From positions 62,001 through 126,000 of the forward strand of contig DDFF01000015.1 of NCBI GenBank assembly GCA_002337045.1: a stretch of DNA of 64,000 nucleotides, read 5' to 3'. The notes beneath the pieces were generated by a model. The model was not told where the DNA came from, did no database searches, and worked only from the letters and a program-made list of their open reading frames with translations. Of this stretch, positions 35,330 through 46,084 are shown piece by piece. Numbering within the stretch: the first letter of the stretch is position 1; each line of letters opens with the position of its first letter. This DNA is from Bacteroidetes bacterium UBA1935. Its GTDB lineage: Bacteria; Bacteroidota; Bacteroidia; Chitinophagales; Chitinophagaceae. The position numbers and the translations under genes are program-made.

Positions 35330-38300
35330 ATGAATAAGCAGGATAAAAATATCAATAGCTCCGCGGGACCAACAAAGTCCCCGGAGCATAATCAAAGTTC
35401 ATATCCTTTAGATAGGTATACAGTTGCTACCTCTGGTGCTGACAAATCAAGCGACAAATCGCCTTATTATAAATCGCAAGCTCCAACAATTGAATTGCCA
35501 AAAGGTGGTGGTGCACTAAAAGGTGTTGATGAAAAGTTTACAGTCAATGCGGTTAATGGAACATCTTCTTTAGAGGTTCAATTGCCTGTATCGCAATCTA
35601 GGTCAGGGTTTACGCCTAAACTTTCTCTACAATATAATTCCGGTTCCGGTAATTCAGAATTTGGATTAGGTTGGGGGCTTAGTTTACCGGCTATACAACG
35701 AAAAACGGATAAAAAACTACCGGAGTATAATGATGTATCAGATAGCGATGTTTTTGTAATGGCAGGAGCGGAAGATTTAGTGCCATTATTATACTCGGAT
35801 GGTTCTCATGTTGTCATATACCCGCAAAAGCATGTTGGGGGAAGTGATATACCTACGGGATATCGTATAAAACAGTATGTACCACGAACGGAGGGCTTGT
35901 TTGCTCGAATTGAGTTCATTACAAGAGAAGGAGAAGATGTGTCATGGTGGCGTGTTACGACTAAGGATAATATCGTTACATATTATGGGTTAACAGAAAA
36001 TAGTCGTATTGCAGATCCGGAAAATACACATCGAATATTTAAGTGGCTTCCATCTTTCAGTTATGATCGCAGGGGTAATGCCCATCAGTATCATTATTTA
36101 GAAGATAATAATGATACAATTACAGATATTCACGGATCTGCACATGAATTACTAAGGTTGCGAAACGAAGCAAGCTTTGTAAATAAGTACATAAAAAAAG
36201 TATACTATTGTAATAATATTCCTTTTTTTAGTGATGAAAACCCTTACTCTATATATGAGCCTGAATTAACTGATTTGGATTATTTGATGGAGGTTGTGTT
36301 TGACTACGGTGACCATACAGATACCGACAATGTTAATGGCGTTGAAGGGGCGATTTTTGTACCAAATACTCCGAATAGTAGCCCTCATTACAGAAAGGAT
36401 CCTTTTTCAGATTTTCATGCAGGTTTTGAAATACGTACATACAGACGCTGTTATAGAGTCTTAATGTTTCATCGTTTTGATGAATTAATTGGTGATACTG
36501 ATTTGAATGCAGTTTTAGTTAGATCGCTAAATCTAGAGTATAAAAATGGTAATCATAACGCAGATGGCACAGTTTATACTGAAACGGATTACCCTCAAGC
36601 TGTATCGAATACTGGTTATGTACTGTATGACACAAATCCAGGTGGTGCCCCTATATATGCCTACCGTCATAAATCGCTTCCTGAATTAGCATTTACATAC
36701 AATGACTTGAATTGGTCAGGAATAATCAATAGTGTGCCCAAGGAGGATATTGAGAATCTCCCACAGGGACTTACAGGTTCTTATCAATGGATTGATCTTG
36801 ATGGTGAAGGTATGCCAGGCGTCCTGACAGAACAGGCGAATGGTTGGTTTTATAAACATAATCTTGGAGAGGGTCATTTTGCGCCTACCATTCAGGTTGC
36901 TGAAAAGCCGTCATTTAATGGCTTAGGGAATAACCTACAATGGCAGGATATTGATGCAGATGGTAGACGCCATCTTGTTAGTACTGACCCTGCAATGCCA
37001 GGATATTTTGAACTGAATGATGATCAGGAATGGGAACGTTTCAAAAACTTTAAAAAATGGATAAATATTGATTGGAAGAGTCCTTATACTAAAGTGTTAG
37101 ACTTGAATGGAGATGGTAAACCCGATGTTTTGATTGCAGAAGAGCGTGTGTGGCGTTGGTACGAAAATAATGGTACTGATGGTTACACAAATGGAGGAGC
37201 TACAACTTCACCCTCATTGATTGATAATGGACCTAGAGTGTTGCATAATGATATGCTGCAAAGTATCTTTCTTGCAGATATTAATGGTGATGGCTTAACA
37301 GATATTGTGCGTATTCAGAATGGAGAAGTTTGTTACTGGCCGAATAAAGGGTACGGAAAATTCGGTGCGAAAGTAATAATGTCTAACGCACCTTTTTTTG
37401 ATCGACATGAGTTATTCAATCCGCTGTATATTACATTGAGTGATATTAGTGGCACAGGTGCGGCTGATATTATTTACCTGGGAAGAAATAATTGTACAGC
37501 CTGGATCAATTATTCAGGTAATGCGTGGAGCCAACCAATAGTCATTAATGCTTTACCTTCAGTAGAGCCATTTAGCAAAGTTGCAGTAATGGATTTTACA
37601 GGGAGTGGAACCTGTAGTATTGTATGGAGTTCCCCACTTCCGCAACATGCTCATGCTCCGCTTCGTTATATTGATTTGATGGGGGGAGAGAAGCCTTATC
37701 TGATGAGGTCTTATGCAAATGGTCTTGGCAAAACCACTACTGTTACTTATAAGCATTCTACAAAGTATTATATAGAGGATAAATTAGCATTGAGACCTTG
37801 GGCAACGAGGTTACCATTCCCAGTACATTGTGTAGAGAAAGTGACTACTCAAGATACTGTAAGTGAAACGACTTACACACAAGAATATACTTATCACCAT
37901 GGCTATTACGATCATGAGGAAAGAGAATTTCGTGGTTTTGGAATGGTAGAAGTGAAAGATACTGATGTTGCAGTAGTAGATGATAGCACAGCATTGAATC
38001 AACACCCGGTATTAACAAAGACCTGGTATCATACAGGAGCTTTTCTAAGGTTAGGTACGCTGATTGAAAGGTATGAAAGTGAATACTTTAATGTAGCAAG
38101 CTGGAATTTGCCTGGAATAGCATCATTCCCTGATAATCTAAACGTACAGGAGTTTAGGGAGGCGCATAGGGTATTGAAAGGCTCGCCATTAAGGCAAGAG
38201 ATATATGCGCTGGATGGCTCCCCTGATGAAGGAATACCATATACCGTTACTGCAAATAGTTATATTGTTAAATGTGTACAGTCTCAATTTAACAATAGGC

Positions 38301-41300
38301 ATGCTAGCTTCTTTACACATCAGCAAGAGAATCTTGTATGGCATTGTGAACGGAATATTGATGACCCTCGCATATTGCATGAATTAACCTTAAATGTTGA
38401 CCAATTCGGTAACGTGCTTGAGGCTGCCAAGGTTGCATATAAGCGTGGTGTTACAATCAGCAATATTCCTGATACATCTGTAGCACTGACGCATAATGCT
38501 ATAATTGCAGATATGCAGCGTACCACGAAAATTACCTATACTGTTAACGAGTTTACGAATGATGTAATAGATGTTCCTCCTGTTTCGGGTAGTTGGTACC
38601 CGCTCGATAATTACAGGCTCAGGATGTCCAAACAAGTTTCAACTTTTGAACTGCATGGACTATCTGACCCTTCCGGTCTTTGGCATCCTGCAGACCTTAA
38701 GGAGGCGTTTGACGAAATAAGCGCTGAAATTGAATTTACAGAAGCGCCATCGGGTAGCTCAGTTCAGAAAAGGGTTTTGTCAAAACAACGTACAGTATAC
38801 TTAAGTGATGATACTACAAGCCCGTTGGCGTTTGGTTTTTTAGCTTCATTAGGTTTAGTGTATCAACAATACCAACTCGCATTTAGTAACCATATTCTTT
38901 CTGATTCAAACGTATTGGACGGTAAGGTGACGGATACAATGTTGGCAAATGGTGGATACATTAGAGAGAACAATACAGGGGTTAGTGGCTTTGGTACAAG
39001 CTCAACTAACTATTGGCTTCCGTCAGGCACGATGGAGTATTTTGTAGGAGATGTTAAAGCTACATTTTTTACACCTGAAAAATACCTTGATCCGTGGGGG
39101 GCTGAAACATCAATAGGATATTGGAGCGATTACTATTTGCTGCCTCAAAGTATCACGGATGCGCTTTCTTCCAATCCTAATTCTACCATTGTAATAGAAT
39201 ATGATTGGCGTTGCTTGCAACCGACAATGATGCAGGATCCTAATGAAAACGTTACACAAATTGTCTTTGATGAATTGTGTTTGCCTGTGTTGGTAGCCAT
39301 GAATGGGAAGGTAGGCACCGGTGTTGAGGCTGATGAAATTGACGTAGATATTTACAGTAGTAGTGATGTAGCCGCACAAACTGACTTTTGGAATAATCCT
39401 GCTGATACGGCAAGAGACTTGCTTGGCCTTGCCACCTGGCGTTGTGTGTATGACTTTGAGCGTAGCCCTGCTGCAGTAGCAATGATTGCCAGAGAACAAC
39501 ATGCCAATATTGCCCCCAACAGCCCTATGTTGATACGTATGACCTATACAGATGGTTTGGGCCGTGTGGCGATGCATAAGGTACAAGCCGAGCCGAACTC
39601 AGGATTTGACCCGTGTTGGATAGGAAGTGGGAAAACCATTTATAATAATAAGGGTAAGGAAGTAATGCAGTATGAGCCTTATTTCAGTGATACCCATGAT
39701 TACGACCCTGCAGAGCAAGCAGCGCATGCAGGTGTAAGTCCTAAAGTACATTACGATCCACTTGGCAGAGTTGAGCGTACAGACTTACCGGATGGTAGCT
39801 ATACCAAAATTGAATGGGATGCGTGGGCACAGAAAGTATATGATAACAATGATACAGTAAAACTATGGAATAATGTTTTATCTGCTTATGAATACAGTGA
39901 TTGGTACAAAGCAAGAGCTATTGTAAATGGTGTAACAGGTAGTTTATATGGTATTGCAGAAGAACAAGATGCTGCTGCAAAAGCGCTTGAACACGCTAAT
40001 ACCCCAACCATCATGCTACTGGATGTGCTTGCACAACCATTCTATACTATTCAACATAACCGTTATATAACATCAGGTACTACCTGGGGAGATTTTTATT
40101 ATCAGAGTTATGTACGTTTAGACTTGTTGGGCAACCGAATAGAGATACGTGATGCGCGTACCGGCATGGCAAGCAGTGCATACATGACCCTGCAATATAA
40201 ATACGACATGCTGCGTGGTGTGATAAAACAGGTAAGTGCAGATAGCGGCACACAATACCTACTGGCTGCTACAGATGGCCAACCATACTATGCTTGGGAT
40301 GCAGATAATAGAGAGTTCAGGTTTGAGTATGACGAAATACGCAGAATGACCCTGAAAGAAGTTGATACAGGCTCCTTAACTGTACTGGAAAGGGTAGAAT
40401 ACGGAGAAGGTATTACCAATGCAAAAAACAATAACCTGTATGGTAAACCCTATAAACACTACGATGGCGGAGGGCTTTTATGGACTAAGACCTACGACTT
40501 TAAAGGCAACCCGTTGACTGCATGGCGTACTTTTACTACAGATTACGAAGCGCATCCTAACTGGCTGAATATAGGTAGTGTATCAATGGAAAGCACGGAC
40601 TATGTAACTGAAAATAGCTTTGACGCGCTGAACCGTTTAAGCAGCATTACACACAAAACGCATACCTCTGGCGGCACCGTCACCAATGGCAAAACAAATT
40701 ATGGATACGATAAAGCTGGTTTGCTGAAGACAGTAGATGTTGCAAATATCAGTACCCCGTCTGGTGGTAGCGGTAACCTGGCTACGGATATCATCAACGA
40801 TATTACCTACGATGCCAAACGGCAAAGGCTTAGTGTTGACTACGAAAACGGTGCTACTACTACGTACGAATATTACGATGATACATTCAGAGTTAAAAAG
40901 ATACTAACCGAACGGGTAGTAAGTGGTACAACACAAAAACTGCAGGAGTTGAAATACTGGTACGACCCTGTAGGTAATATCACCACACAAACAGATGGTG
41001 CATTACAGAGTGTTTTCTATGCCAATACGGTAGTAAGCCCTGATAATTATTATACTTACGATGCACTGTACAGGCTGATAATAGCAGAAGGCAGAGAACA
41101 GAAACATGAAAATGAAGCAGTAAGCCATAGCGATAATTATAGTTCTACAAGTACTAATACAGGACGCACACTCGGCTCTACCATGCCGTTTCTTAACAGC
41201 ATCAACGCCAACGACAAGAACGCATTACAACGCTACACACAGAAGTATAGCTATGATGAAACAGGCAATATGCTGCAAATGAAGCATTGGGCAGGTACAT

Positions 41301-42949
41301 CAAATAGCTGGACGCGCGATTTTACAATCAGCAATACCAACAACCGTACCACAGGCAGCAGCATAGGCAGCAATACCACAGGTACTGAAACCCTGAGCTA
41401 TGATACGCGCGGCAACCTTACGGGCGGGCTGAACCATTTACTGAATGGCAGCAGTACGCATACCGATACGATGGAGTATAATGCCGAGAACCGCTTGCAG
41501 AAAGTATGGGTAAACGGCACAACGATACAGGCATTCTATCAGTACGATGCAGACGGGCAACGCATACGCAAAGTATGGAAGAATACCAGCGGTACGATAT
41601 TAAGAACAAGATTGTACATAGGCGATTGGGAGTTGTACACCGATAAGAACTATGTTACAAATGCCATCACCCTGCAACGCGAAACACTGAACGTGATGGA
41701 CGACCAAAGCAGGATAGCATTGGTTGATACGCCCACTACACTACCGGGTGGCAGCAGCGAAACACAGTTGCTCAGGTATCAATTCAGTAATCATCTGAGT
41801 ACAGTAAGCCTTGAGTTAAGCAGTACAGCAGCCATCATCAGCTACGAGGAATATTACCCGTATGGCAGTACCAGTTTCCAGAGTGGCAGGAGTGGTGCGG
41901 AAGTATCACTGAAACGCTACCGTTATACAGGTAAAGAACGGGATGAAGAAACAGGATTGTATTATCATGGAGCAAGGTACTATGCACCTTGGCTAGCACG
42001 ATGGTGTGCGAGTGATCCAATAAATAGTGAGTTTTATAACCAATGCAAAGGAAATCCTCAAAGAAATATTGAACGACAGTTTATTGAGTTATGTGCAAGC
42101 ACGTATGAGTATTGTTATGCAAATCCTATTAGATTTAATGACCCTACTGGCGAACAAGCACCTCGTGAAAATAGTAGTGATTTAGAAAAAATGCTTAAAG
42201 ATCAGTTTCTTAGTGTTGGGTTAAGTATTAATCAGAAATTACTCGAGGGATTTGCGGAAACAATAATGGATACGAATAAATCGATTGGCAGGATGGTTGA
42301 TAACCAAGGTAAAGATCGAATGAGTCCCGGTAAATATAAGGATGCTGATTATAGAGCATTCAATAATCAAGATGTTTTCAAACACCAAGGAGGTCAAACC
42401 AAACAAGGTAAGTATACAACAAAAAAATATTCAGGCGAAACTGATTACCAAACAAAAAATGTCAAATTTCTAAAAAATGCTGCAACAGCCCTTGAAACTG
42501 CTGGCACAGTATTAGATATATCATCATTAATAAATATTGGCTTAGGTAAAGAATCTCCTTTTAGTGCCCTAGGGTTAGTGGGTCCGATTTTAGAATCAGG
42601 AATGCTTGCAAGCATGGGAATGGGGCTAGCAATAGGCTTTATTTTGGACCAAGCTAATCAAAATGTCGAAGCCAGGGAGTATGCACTATTTGAGTTTGCC
42701 TTTAAACAAGGATATGCTGAATTCGGAACATTTTTAGAAAGTGAAAAAGATGCTAAAGCCGCACCAAAAAAACTGAGAGACTTAGCCAATAGATTGACAA
42801 TATCTTATGCAAGTCCCGAAGATATGTCATCAGGCAAAAAATTCATCCCTGAATTACATGGAACGCCAACTGAAAAAACTAAATTTGTTTTCTTAACTTA
42901 TAAGAATGATGATGGTAGTAATACTATTGTTAATATTTATAATAAATGA
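35330..42949 (+). CDS. TcB-TcC fusion: Tc toxin cocoon with C-terminal toxin tip
   Basis: 2539 aa. SpvB/TcB N-terminal domain (about 62-130: AVNGTSSLEVQLPVSQSRSG, GLGWGLSLPAIQR), FG-GAP-like propeller repeats with DLNGDGKPDV (about 589) and DINGDGLTDI (about 646), TcdB middle domains, then an RHS shell (about 1600-2276). It ends in the core-associated motif YTGKERDEETGLYYHGARYY (about 2201-2220) and the autoproteolysis region closing with NDPTGEQ (about 2270-2276). In Photorhabdus TcB and TcC are usually separate; here they are one chain. The last about 263 residues are an unrecognised tip: a charged linker, then hydrophobic stretches (TAGTVLDISSLINIGL; GPILESGMLASMGMGLAIGF), suggesting membrane interaction. 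A TPR gene starts 3 nt after the stop. Confidence 0.93.
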   Translation: MNKQDKNINSSAGPTKSPEHNQSSYPLDRYTVATSGADKSSDKSPYYKSQAPTIELPKGGGALKGVDEKFTVNAVNGTSSLEVQLPVSQSRSGFTPKLSLQYNSGSGNSEFGLGWGLSLPAIQRKTDKKLPEYNDVSDSDVFVMAGAEDLVPLLYSDGSHVVIYPQKHVGGSDIPTGYRIKQYVPRTEGLFARIEFITREGEDVSWWRVTTKDNIVTYYGLTENSRIADPENTHRIFKWLPSFSYDRRGNAHQYHYLEDNNDTITDIHGSAHELLRLRNEASFVNKYIKKVYYCNNIPFFSDENPYSIYEPELTDLDYLMEVVFDYGDHTDTDNVNGVEGAIFVPNTPNSSPHYRKDPFSDFHAGFEIRTYRRCYRVLMFHRFDELIGDTDLNAVLVRSLNLEYKNGNHNADGTVYTETDYPQAVSNTGYVLYDTNPGGAPIYAYRHKSLPELAFTYNDLNWSGIINSVPKEDIENLPQGLTGSYQWIDLDGEGMPGVLTEQANGWFYKHNLGEGHFAPTIQVAEKPSFNGLGNNLQWQDIDADGRRHLVSTDPAMPGYFELNDDQEWERFKNFKKWINIDWKSPYTKVLDLNGDGKPDVLIAEERVWRWYENNGTDGYTNGGATTSPSLIDNGPRVLHNDMLQSIFLADINGDGLTDIVRIQNGEVCYWPNKGYGKFGAKVIMSNAPFFDRHELFNPLYITLSDISGTGAADIIYLGRNNCTAWINYSGNAWSQPIVINALPSVEPFSKVAVMDFTGSGTCSIVWSSPLPQHAHAPLRYIDLMGGEKPYLMRSYANGLGKTTTVTYKHSTKYYIEDKLALRPWATRLPFPVHCVEKVTTQDTVSETTYTQEYTYHHGYYDHEEREFRGFGMVEVKDTDVAVVDDSTALNQHPVLTKTWYHTGAFLRLGTLIERYESEYFNVASWNLPGIASFPDNLNVQEFREAHRVLKGSPLRQEIYALDGSPDEGIPYTVTANSYIVKCVQSQFNNRHASFFTHQQENLVWHCERNIDDPRILHELTLNVDQFGNVLEAAKVAYKRGVTISNIPDTSVALTHNAIIADMQRTTKITYTVNEFTNDVIDVPPVSGSWYPLDNYRLRMSKQVSTFELHGLSDPSGLWHPADLKEAFDEISAEIEFTEAPSGSSVQKRVLSKQRTVYLSDDTTSPLAFGFLASLGLVYQQYQLAFSNHILSDSNVLDGKVTDTMLANGGYIRENNTGVSGFGTSSTNYWLPSGTMEYFVGDVKATFFTPEKYLDPWGAETSIGYWSDYYLLPQSITDALSSNPNSTIVIEYDWRCLQPTMMQDPNENVTQIVFDELCLPVLVAMNGKVGTGVEADEIDVDIYSSSDVAAQTDFWNNPADTARDLLGLATWRCVYDFERSPAAVAMIAREQHANIAPNSPMLIRMTYTDGLGRVAMHKVQAEPNSGFDPCWIGSGKTIYNNKGKEVMQYEPYFSDTHDYDPAEQAAHAGVSPKVHYDPLGRVERTDLPDGSYTKIEWDAWAQKVYDNNDTVKLWNNVLSAYEYSDWYKARAIVNGVTGSLYGIAEEQDAAAKALEHANTPTIMLLDVLAQPFYTIQHNRYITSGTTWGDFYYQSYVRLDLLGNRIEIRDARTGMASSAYMTLQYKYDMLRGVIKQVSADSGTQYLLAATDGQPYYAWDADNREFRFEYDEIRRMTLKEVDTGSLTVLERVEYGEGITNAKNNNLYGKPYKHYDGGGLLWTKTYDFKGNPLTAWRTFTTDYEAHPNWLNIGSVSMESTDYVTENSFDALNRLSSITHKTHTSGGTVTNGKTNYGYDKAGLLKTVDVANISTPSGGSGNLATDIINDITYDAKRQRLSVDYENGATTTYEYYDDTFRVKKILTERVVSGTTQKLQELKYWYDPVGNITTQTDGALQSVFYANTVVSPDNYYTYDALYRLIIAEGREQKHENEAVSHSDNYSSTSTNTGRTLGSTMPFLNSINANDKNALQRYTQKYSYDETGNMLQMKHWAGTSNSWTRDFTISNTNNRTTGSSIGSNTTGTETLSYDTRGNLTGGLNHLLNGSSTHTDTMEYNAENRLQKVWVNGTTIQAFYQYDADGQRIRKVWKNTSGTILRTRLYIGDWELYTDKNYVTNAITLQRETLNVMDDQSRIALVDTPTTLPGGSSETQLLRYQFSNHLSTVSLELSSTAAIISYEEYYPYGSTSFQSGRSGAEVSLKRYRYTGKERDEETGLYYHGARYYAPWLARWCASDPINSEFYNQCKGNPQRNIERQFIELCASTYEYCYANPIRFNDPTGEQAPRENSSDLEKMLKDQFLSVGLSINQKLLEGFAETIMDTNKSIGRMVDNQGKDRMSPGKYKDADYRAFNNQDVFKHQGGQTKQGKYTTKKYSGETDYQTKNVKFLKNAATALETAGTVLDISSLINIGLGKESPFSALGLVGPILESGMLASMGMGLAIGFILDQANQNVEAREYALFEFAFKQGYAEFGTFLESEKDAKAAPKKLRDLANRLTISYASPEDMSSGKKFIPELHGTPTEKTKFVFLTYKNDDGSNTIVNIYNK
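40841..42160 (+). repeat. RHS-core segment duplicated at about 44012-45310
   Basis: The coding sequence from YENGATTTYEYY to NDPTGEQ is repeated 3.2 kb downstream, in frame with it (offset a multiple of 3 at the start). Long stretches are nearly identical at DNA level (for example 41230-41960 against 44380-45110); a variable patch with an indel lies near 41100-41220. Similarity ends abruptly after the DxxGEQ motif, where the two toxin tips begin. Confidence 0.9.
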
Positions 42950-42952
42950 AGA

Positions 42953-43888
42953 ATGGATAGATTAAGAAGTTTTTTTGTAATTATCTTTTGCATTTGCGCG
43001 ATTCAATCTTATTCTCAAGATACGTCTGCAATGAAAAAGCACATGCAAAATAGGATATTCGATAGTGCTGCTATTATAGCTAATGCGATATTGCAAAAAG
43101 ACCCTTTCAATTTTGAGGCACTATTAGTCAAAGCAGATATTGCAACACATAATAGAGACTTCGCAACTGCAAAAAAAATCCTGACTCAGTCTAAACCTTC
43201 AACTATTGTAGAAAGAGCAATGTTGTTTAATAAATACGGTGCTTTATTGTATGAAATGGATCAGTTTGACTCTTCATTATACTATCTAAAAAAAGCATTT
43301 GCAATAGATAGTATATTAGAACATCTGAACTACAATTTGGCTGTATTATACCACCATTATCAAGATGATAAGTCTGCGTTATATCATCTAAAACTTGAAA
43401 CTAATAATCATGCTAGTGTATTTGAAAGTTGGATAATGATGGGTGAAATTGAATTAAACAATAATAACCTATCTAATGTATTGGAAATATGTGATAGGAT
43501 CATCTCAATTAACCGAGATGTATACACAGCATATGTATACAAAGGGATAGTTTATTATAGACAAGAACAATATGAATTAGCATTAAACGAATACACAACG
43601 GCCATTGCAAAAGGTGTGTTATCGGGACAATTAGACCTTGACATTTTTATAAGACGTGCATCTGCATATTCACAACTAAAAAAATATCAGAAAGCTTTGG
43701 ATGATTGTGATCGCGCTATAAAAATTGACTCAACATTTGTTGACGCATATCATGAGAAAATAGCTATCTATCATGACATGAATGATAGATTAGGCATGTG
43801 TACTACACTTAAAGAGCTTAAAAAAGTATCGCCAAAAGACAATAAAATTCCAGTGTATCAAAAAAGCTTTAAATGCGGTAATGGATAA
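42953..43888 (+). CDS. Exported TPR-repeat protein coupled to the toxin; candidate immunity protein
   Basis: 311 aa. The signal peptide (MDRLRSFFVIIFCICAIQSYSQ) predicts export. The mature part is a run of about seven tetratricopeptide repeats, for example DTYAYVYKG-type helices, ELALNEYTTAIAKG and KALDDCDRAIKID. The ATG is 3 nt after the toxin stop, and a terminator follows the gene, so toxin and TPR protein form a closed pair. A periplasmic TPR protein protecting against a membrane-active tip would fit the toxin-immunity pattern of RHS systems, but Tc toxins acting on eukaryotes need no immunity, and a chaperone or assembly role is equally possible. Confidence 0.75.
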   Translation: MDRLRSFFVIIFCICAIQSYSQDTSAMKKHMQNRIFDSAAIIANAILQKDPFNFEALLVKADIATHNRDFATAKKILTQSKPSTIVERAMLFNKYGALLYEMDQFDSSLYYLKKAFAIDSILEHLNYNLAVLYHHYQDDKSALYHLKLETNNHASVFESWIMMGEIELNNNNLSNVLEICDRIISINRDVYTAYVYKGIVYYRQEQYELALNEYTTAIAKGVLSGQLDLDIFIRRASAYSQLKKYQKALDDCDRAIKIDSTFVDAYHEKIAIYHDMNDRLGMCTTLKELKKVSPKDNKIPVYQKSFKCGNG

Positions 43889-43970
43889 TGTATCAAACCT
43901 GTTGGTAAAGAAAAAATATAACTGCAAGTATTGAAAACACTAATTTCAGAACGGGCAACAATAATTTAAG

Positions 43971-44005
43971 TAAGGGTTGGCGTATGTCCATCCTTATTTG
44001 TTTTT
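43971..44005 (+). terminator. Terminator after the TPR gene
   Basis: Imperfect stem taagggttgg / ccatcctta with a cgtatgt loop followed by tttgttttt. It ends just before the orphan RHS cassette begins at 44012, separating it from upstream transcription. Confidence 0.65.
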
Positions 44006-44011
44006 ACATTT

Positions 44012-46084
44012 TATGAAAACGGAGCGACCACTACCTACGAATATTACGCTGATACATTCAGGGTTAAAAAGATACTAACTGAACGGGTAGTAAGTGGTAC
44101 ACCACAAAAACTGCAGGAGCTGAAATACTGGTACGACCCTGTAGGGAATATCACCACACAAACAGATGGTGCATTACAAAGTGTTTTCTATGCCAACACG
44201 GTAGTGAGCCCTGATAATTATTATACCTACGATGCACTCTACAGGCTGATAATAGCAGAAGGCAGAGAGCAGCGAAATACAAACAATGCAGTAAATTATA
44301 ATGATAATGGTCGTACAGGTGGTTCTACAATGCCATTTGTAAATAGCACAAATACTTCAGACCTGAACGCTTTGCAACGCTATACCCAAAAGTATAGCTA
44401 TGATGAAACAGGCAATATGCTGCAAATGAAACATTGGGCAGGTACATCAAATAGCTGGACGCGCGATTTTACAATCAGCAATACCAATAACCGAACCACA
44501 GGCAGCAGCATCGGCAGCAATACCACAGGTACTGAAACCCTGAGCTACGACGCGCGCGGCAACTTGACGGGCGGGCTGAACCATTTACTGAATGGCAGTA
44601 GCATGCATACCGATACGATGGAGTATAATGCTGAGAACCGTTTGCAGAAAGTATGGGTAAACGGTACAACGATACAAGCATTTTACCAGTACGATGCAGG
44701 CGGGCAACGCATACGCAAAGTATGGAAGAATACCAGCGGTACAATATTAAGAACAAGATTGTATATAGGTGAATGGGAACTGTACACCGATAAGAACTAT
44801 GTTACAAATGCCATCACCCTGCAACGCGAAACACTGAACGTGATGGATGACCAAAGCAGGATAGCATTGGTCGATACGCCCACCACACTACCGGGTGGCA
44901 GCAGCGAAACACAGGTGCTCAGGTATCAATTCAGTAATCATCTGGGTATTGCCAGTCTTGAGCTAAGCAATACGGCAGCTATCATCAGCTATGAGGAATA
45001 TTACCCGTATGGCAGCACCAGCTTTCAATCCGGAAGAAGTGGGGCAGAAGTATCCCTAAAACGCTACCGCTATACAGGCAAAGAACGAGATGAAGAAACA
45101 GGGTTGTATTATCATGGAGCTAGGTATTATGTACCGTGGCTGGCACGATGGTGTGCAAGTGACCCGATAAACATAGAGTTTTATAATTATAGCAAAGGAC
45201 AACTAGATAGAAATGTGAAGCGGCAATTTATAGAGCTATGTGCAAGCAGTTATGAATATTGTTATGATAATCCTATCAGGTTTAACGATCTTTCTGGAGA
45301 ACAACCACCAGACTTAGCATTTTCACCCTATGTAAATAGATCCGAGAATAGGTATCCTAATGCTATGAGTACAGGTAGAGCGCCAATTGTAATTCCAAAT
45401 AAGCCTATTGTAGAGAGTAAGAACCCTGTTGTAGAATTCGGTAAAGGTTTAGGGGATGTAGTATTAGGAGCTGTACAAATGTGGAATTCAATGTGGGAGC
45501 ATGGTAAAACTAATCCTAATGCTAAATCTTTAAAACAATTAGGAAAAGACTTAGTTTTAGGTATAGTAACACCAATAGCTAATATTCTGAAAGAACCAGA
45601 TAATCCTAGGAATTGGGGACAGATTTCTGGATTAATTATTATTGCAAAAGGTGGAAAATTTGAAGGTAAATTTACCAGAACAGATTTAGGTTTTCGAGTA
45701 GATTTGATGGGAGGTAGTAAGTCAAGATATGGTGAGGGTTGGATTAATTATGATAAAGAAGCTACAGAAGGTATTAATGCTGAGGTTTCGGAGTTTAGTA
45801 GGCATTTTGGAGAAGGAACGGTAGCTGAAATGATTGTGGATAATCCTAGAGCTGATTTTCTCATCGAAGTTGGTGAAGCAATGCGCTCTGGAGGTACAAT
45901 TACTGTTAGAGGTGGTTTATCGAATAAGTTTTTTAATAAAGTATGGAATGGTAAGGCCGAAGGTTTGGAGAATTTTGAAGTAATAAAAAAGGCAGAAAAT
46001 GTATCTAATCCAGGATATATGCAAAGTGGTGGAAAGGAAGCAGTTGGGGGACAAATCAATGAAATTATATTAAGAAAAAAATAG
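44012..46084 (+). pseudogene. Orphan RHS/TcC tip cassette, 5'-truncated
   Basis: Codes in frame, without a stop, for a copy of the last about 430 residues of the RHS shell (from YENGATTTYEYY) plus a different toxin tip (about 260 residues after NDLSGEQ). The open frame reaches back only to a TAA at 43967 and has no ATG before the homology; the first usable initiator is a GTG at 44204, inside the shell. A terminator lies immediately upstream. It therefore looks like a stored, unexpressed tip that can replace the tip of the intact gene by recombination. In the tip, VDLMGGSKSRYGEGWINYD followed by EAMRSGGTITVRGG resembles motifs I and V of SAM-dependent methyltransferases; this is a tentative reading. 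A small gene starts on the base after its stop. Confidence 0.85.

Noticed and set aside
44204..46084. Calling the orphan RHS cassette an intact 626-aa gene from the GTG at 44204
   Set aside because: That GTG corresponds to an internal Val of the intact toxin, and homology continues upstream to 44012 without any start codon.
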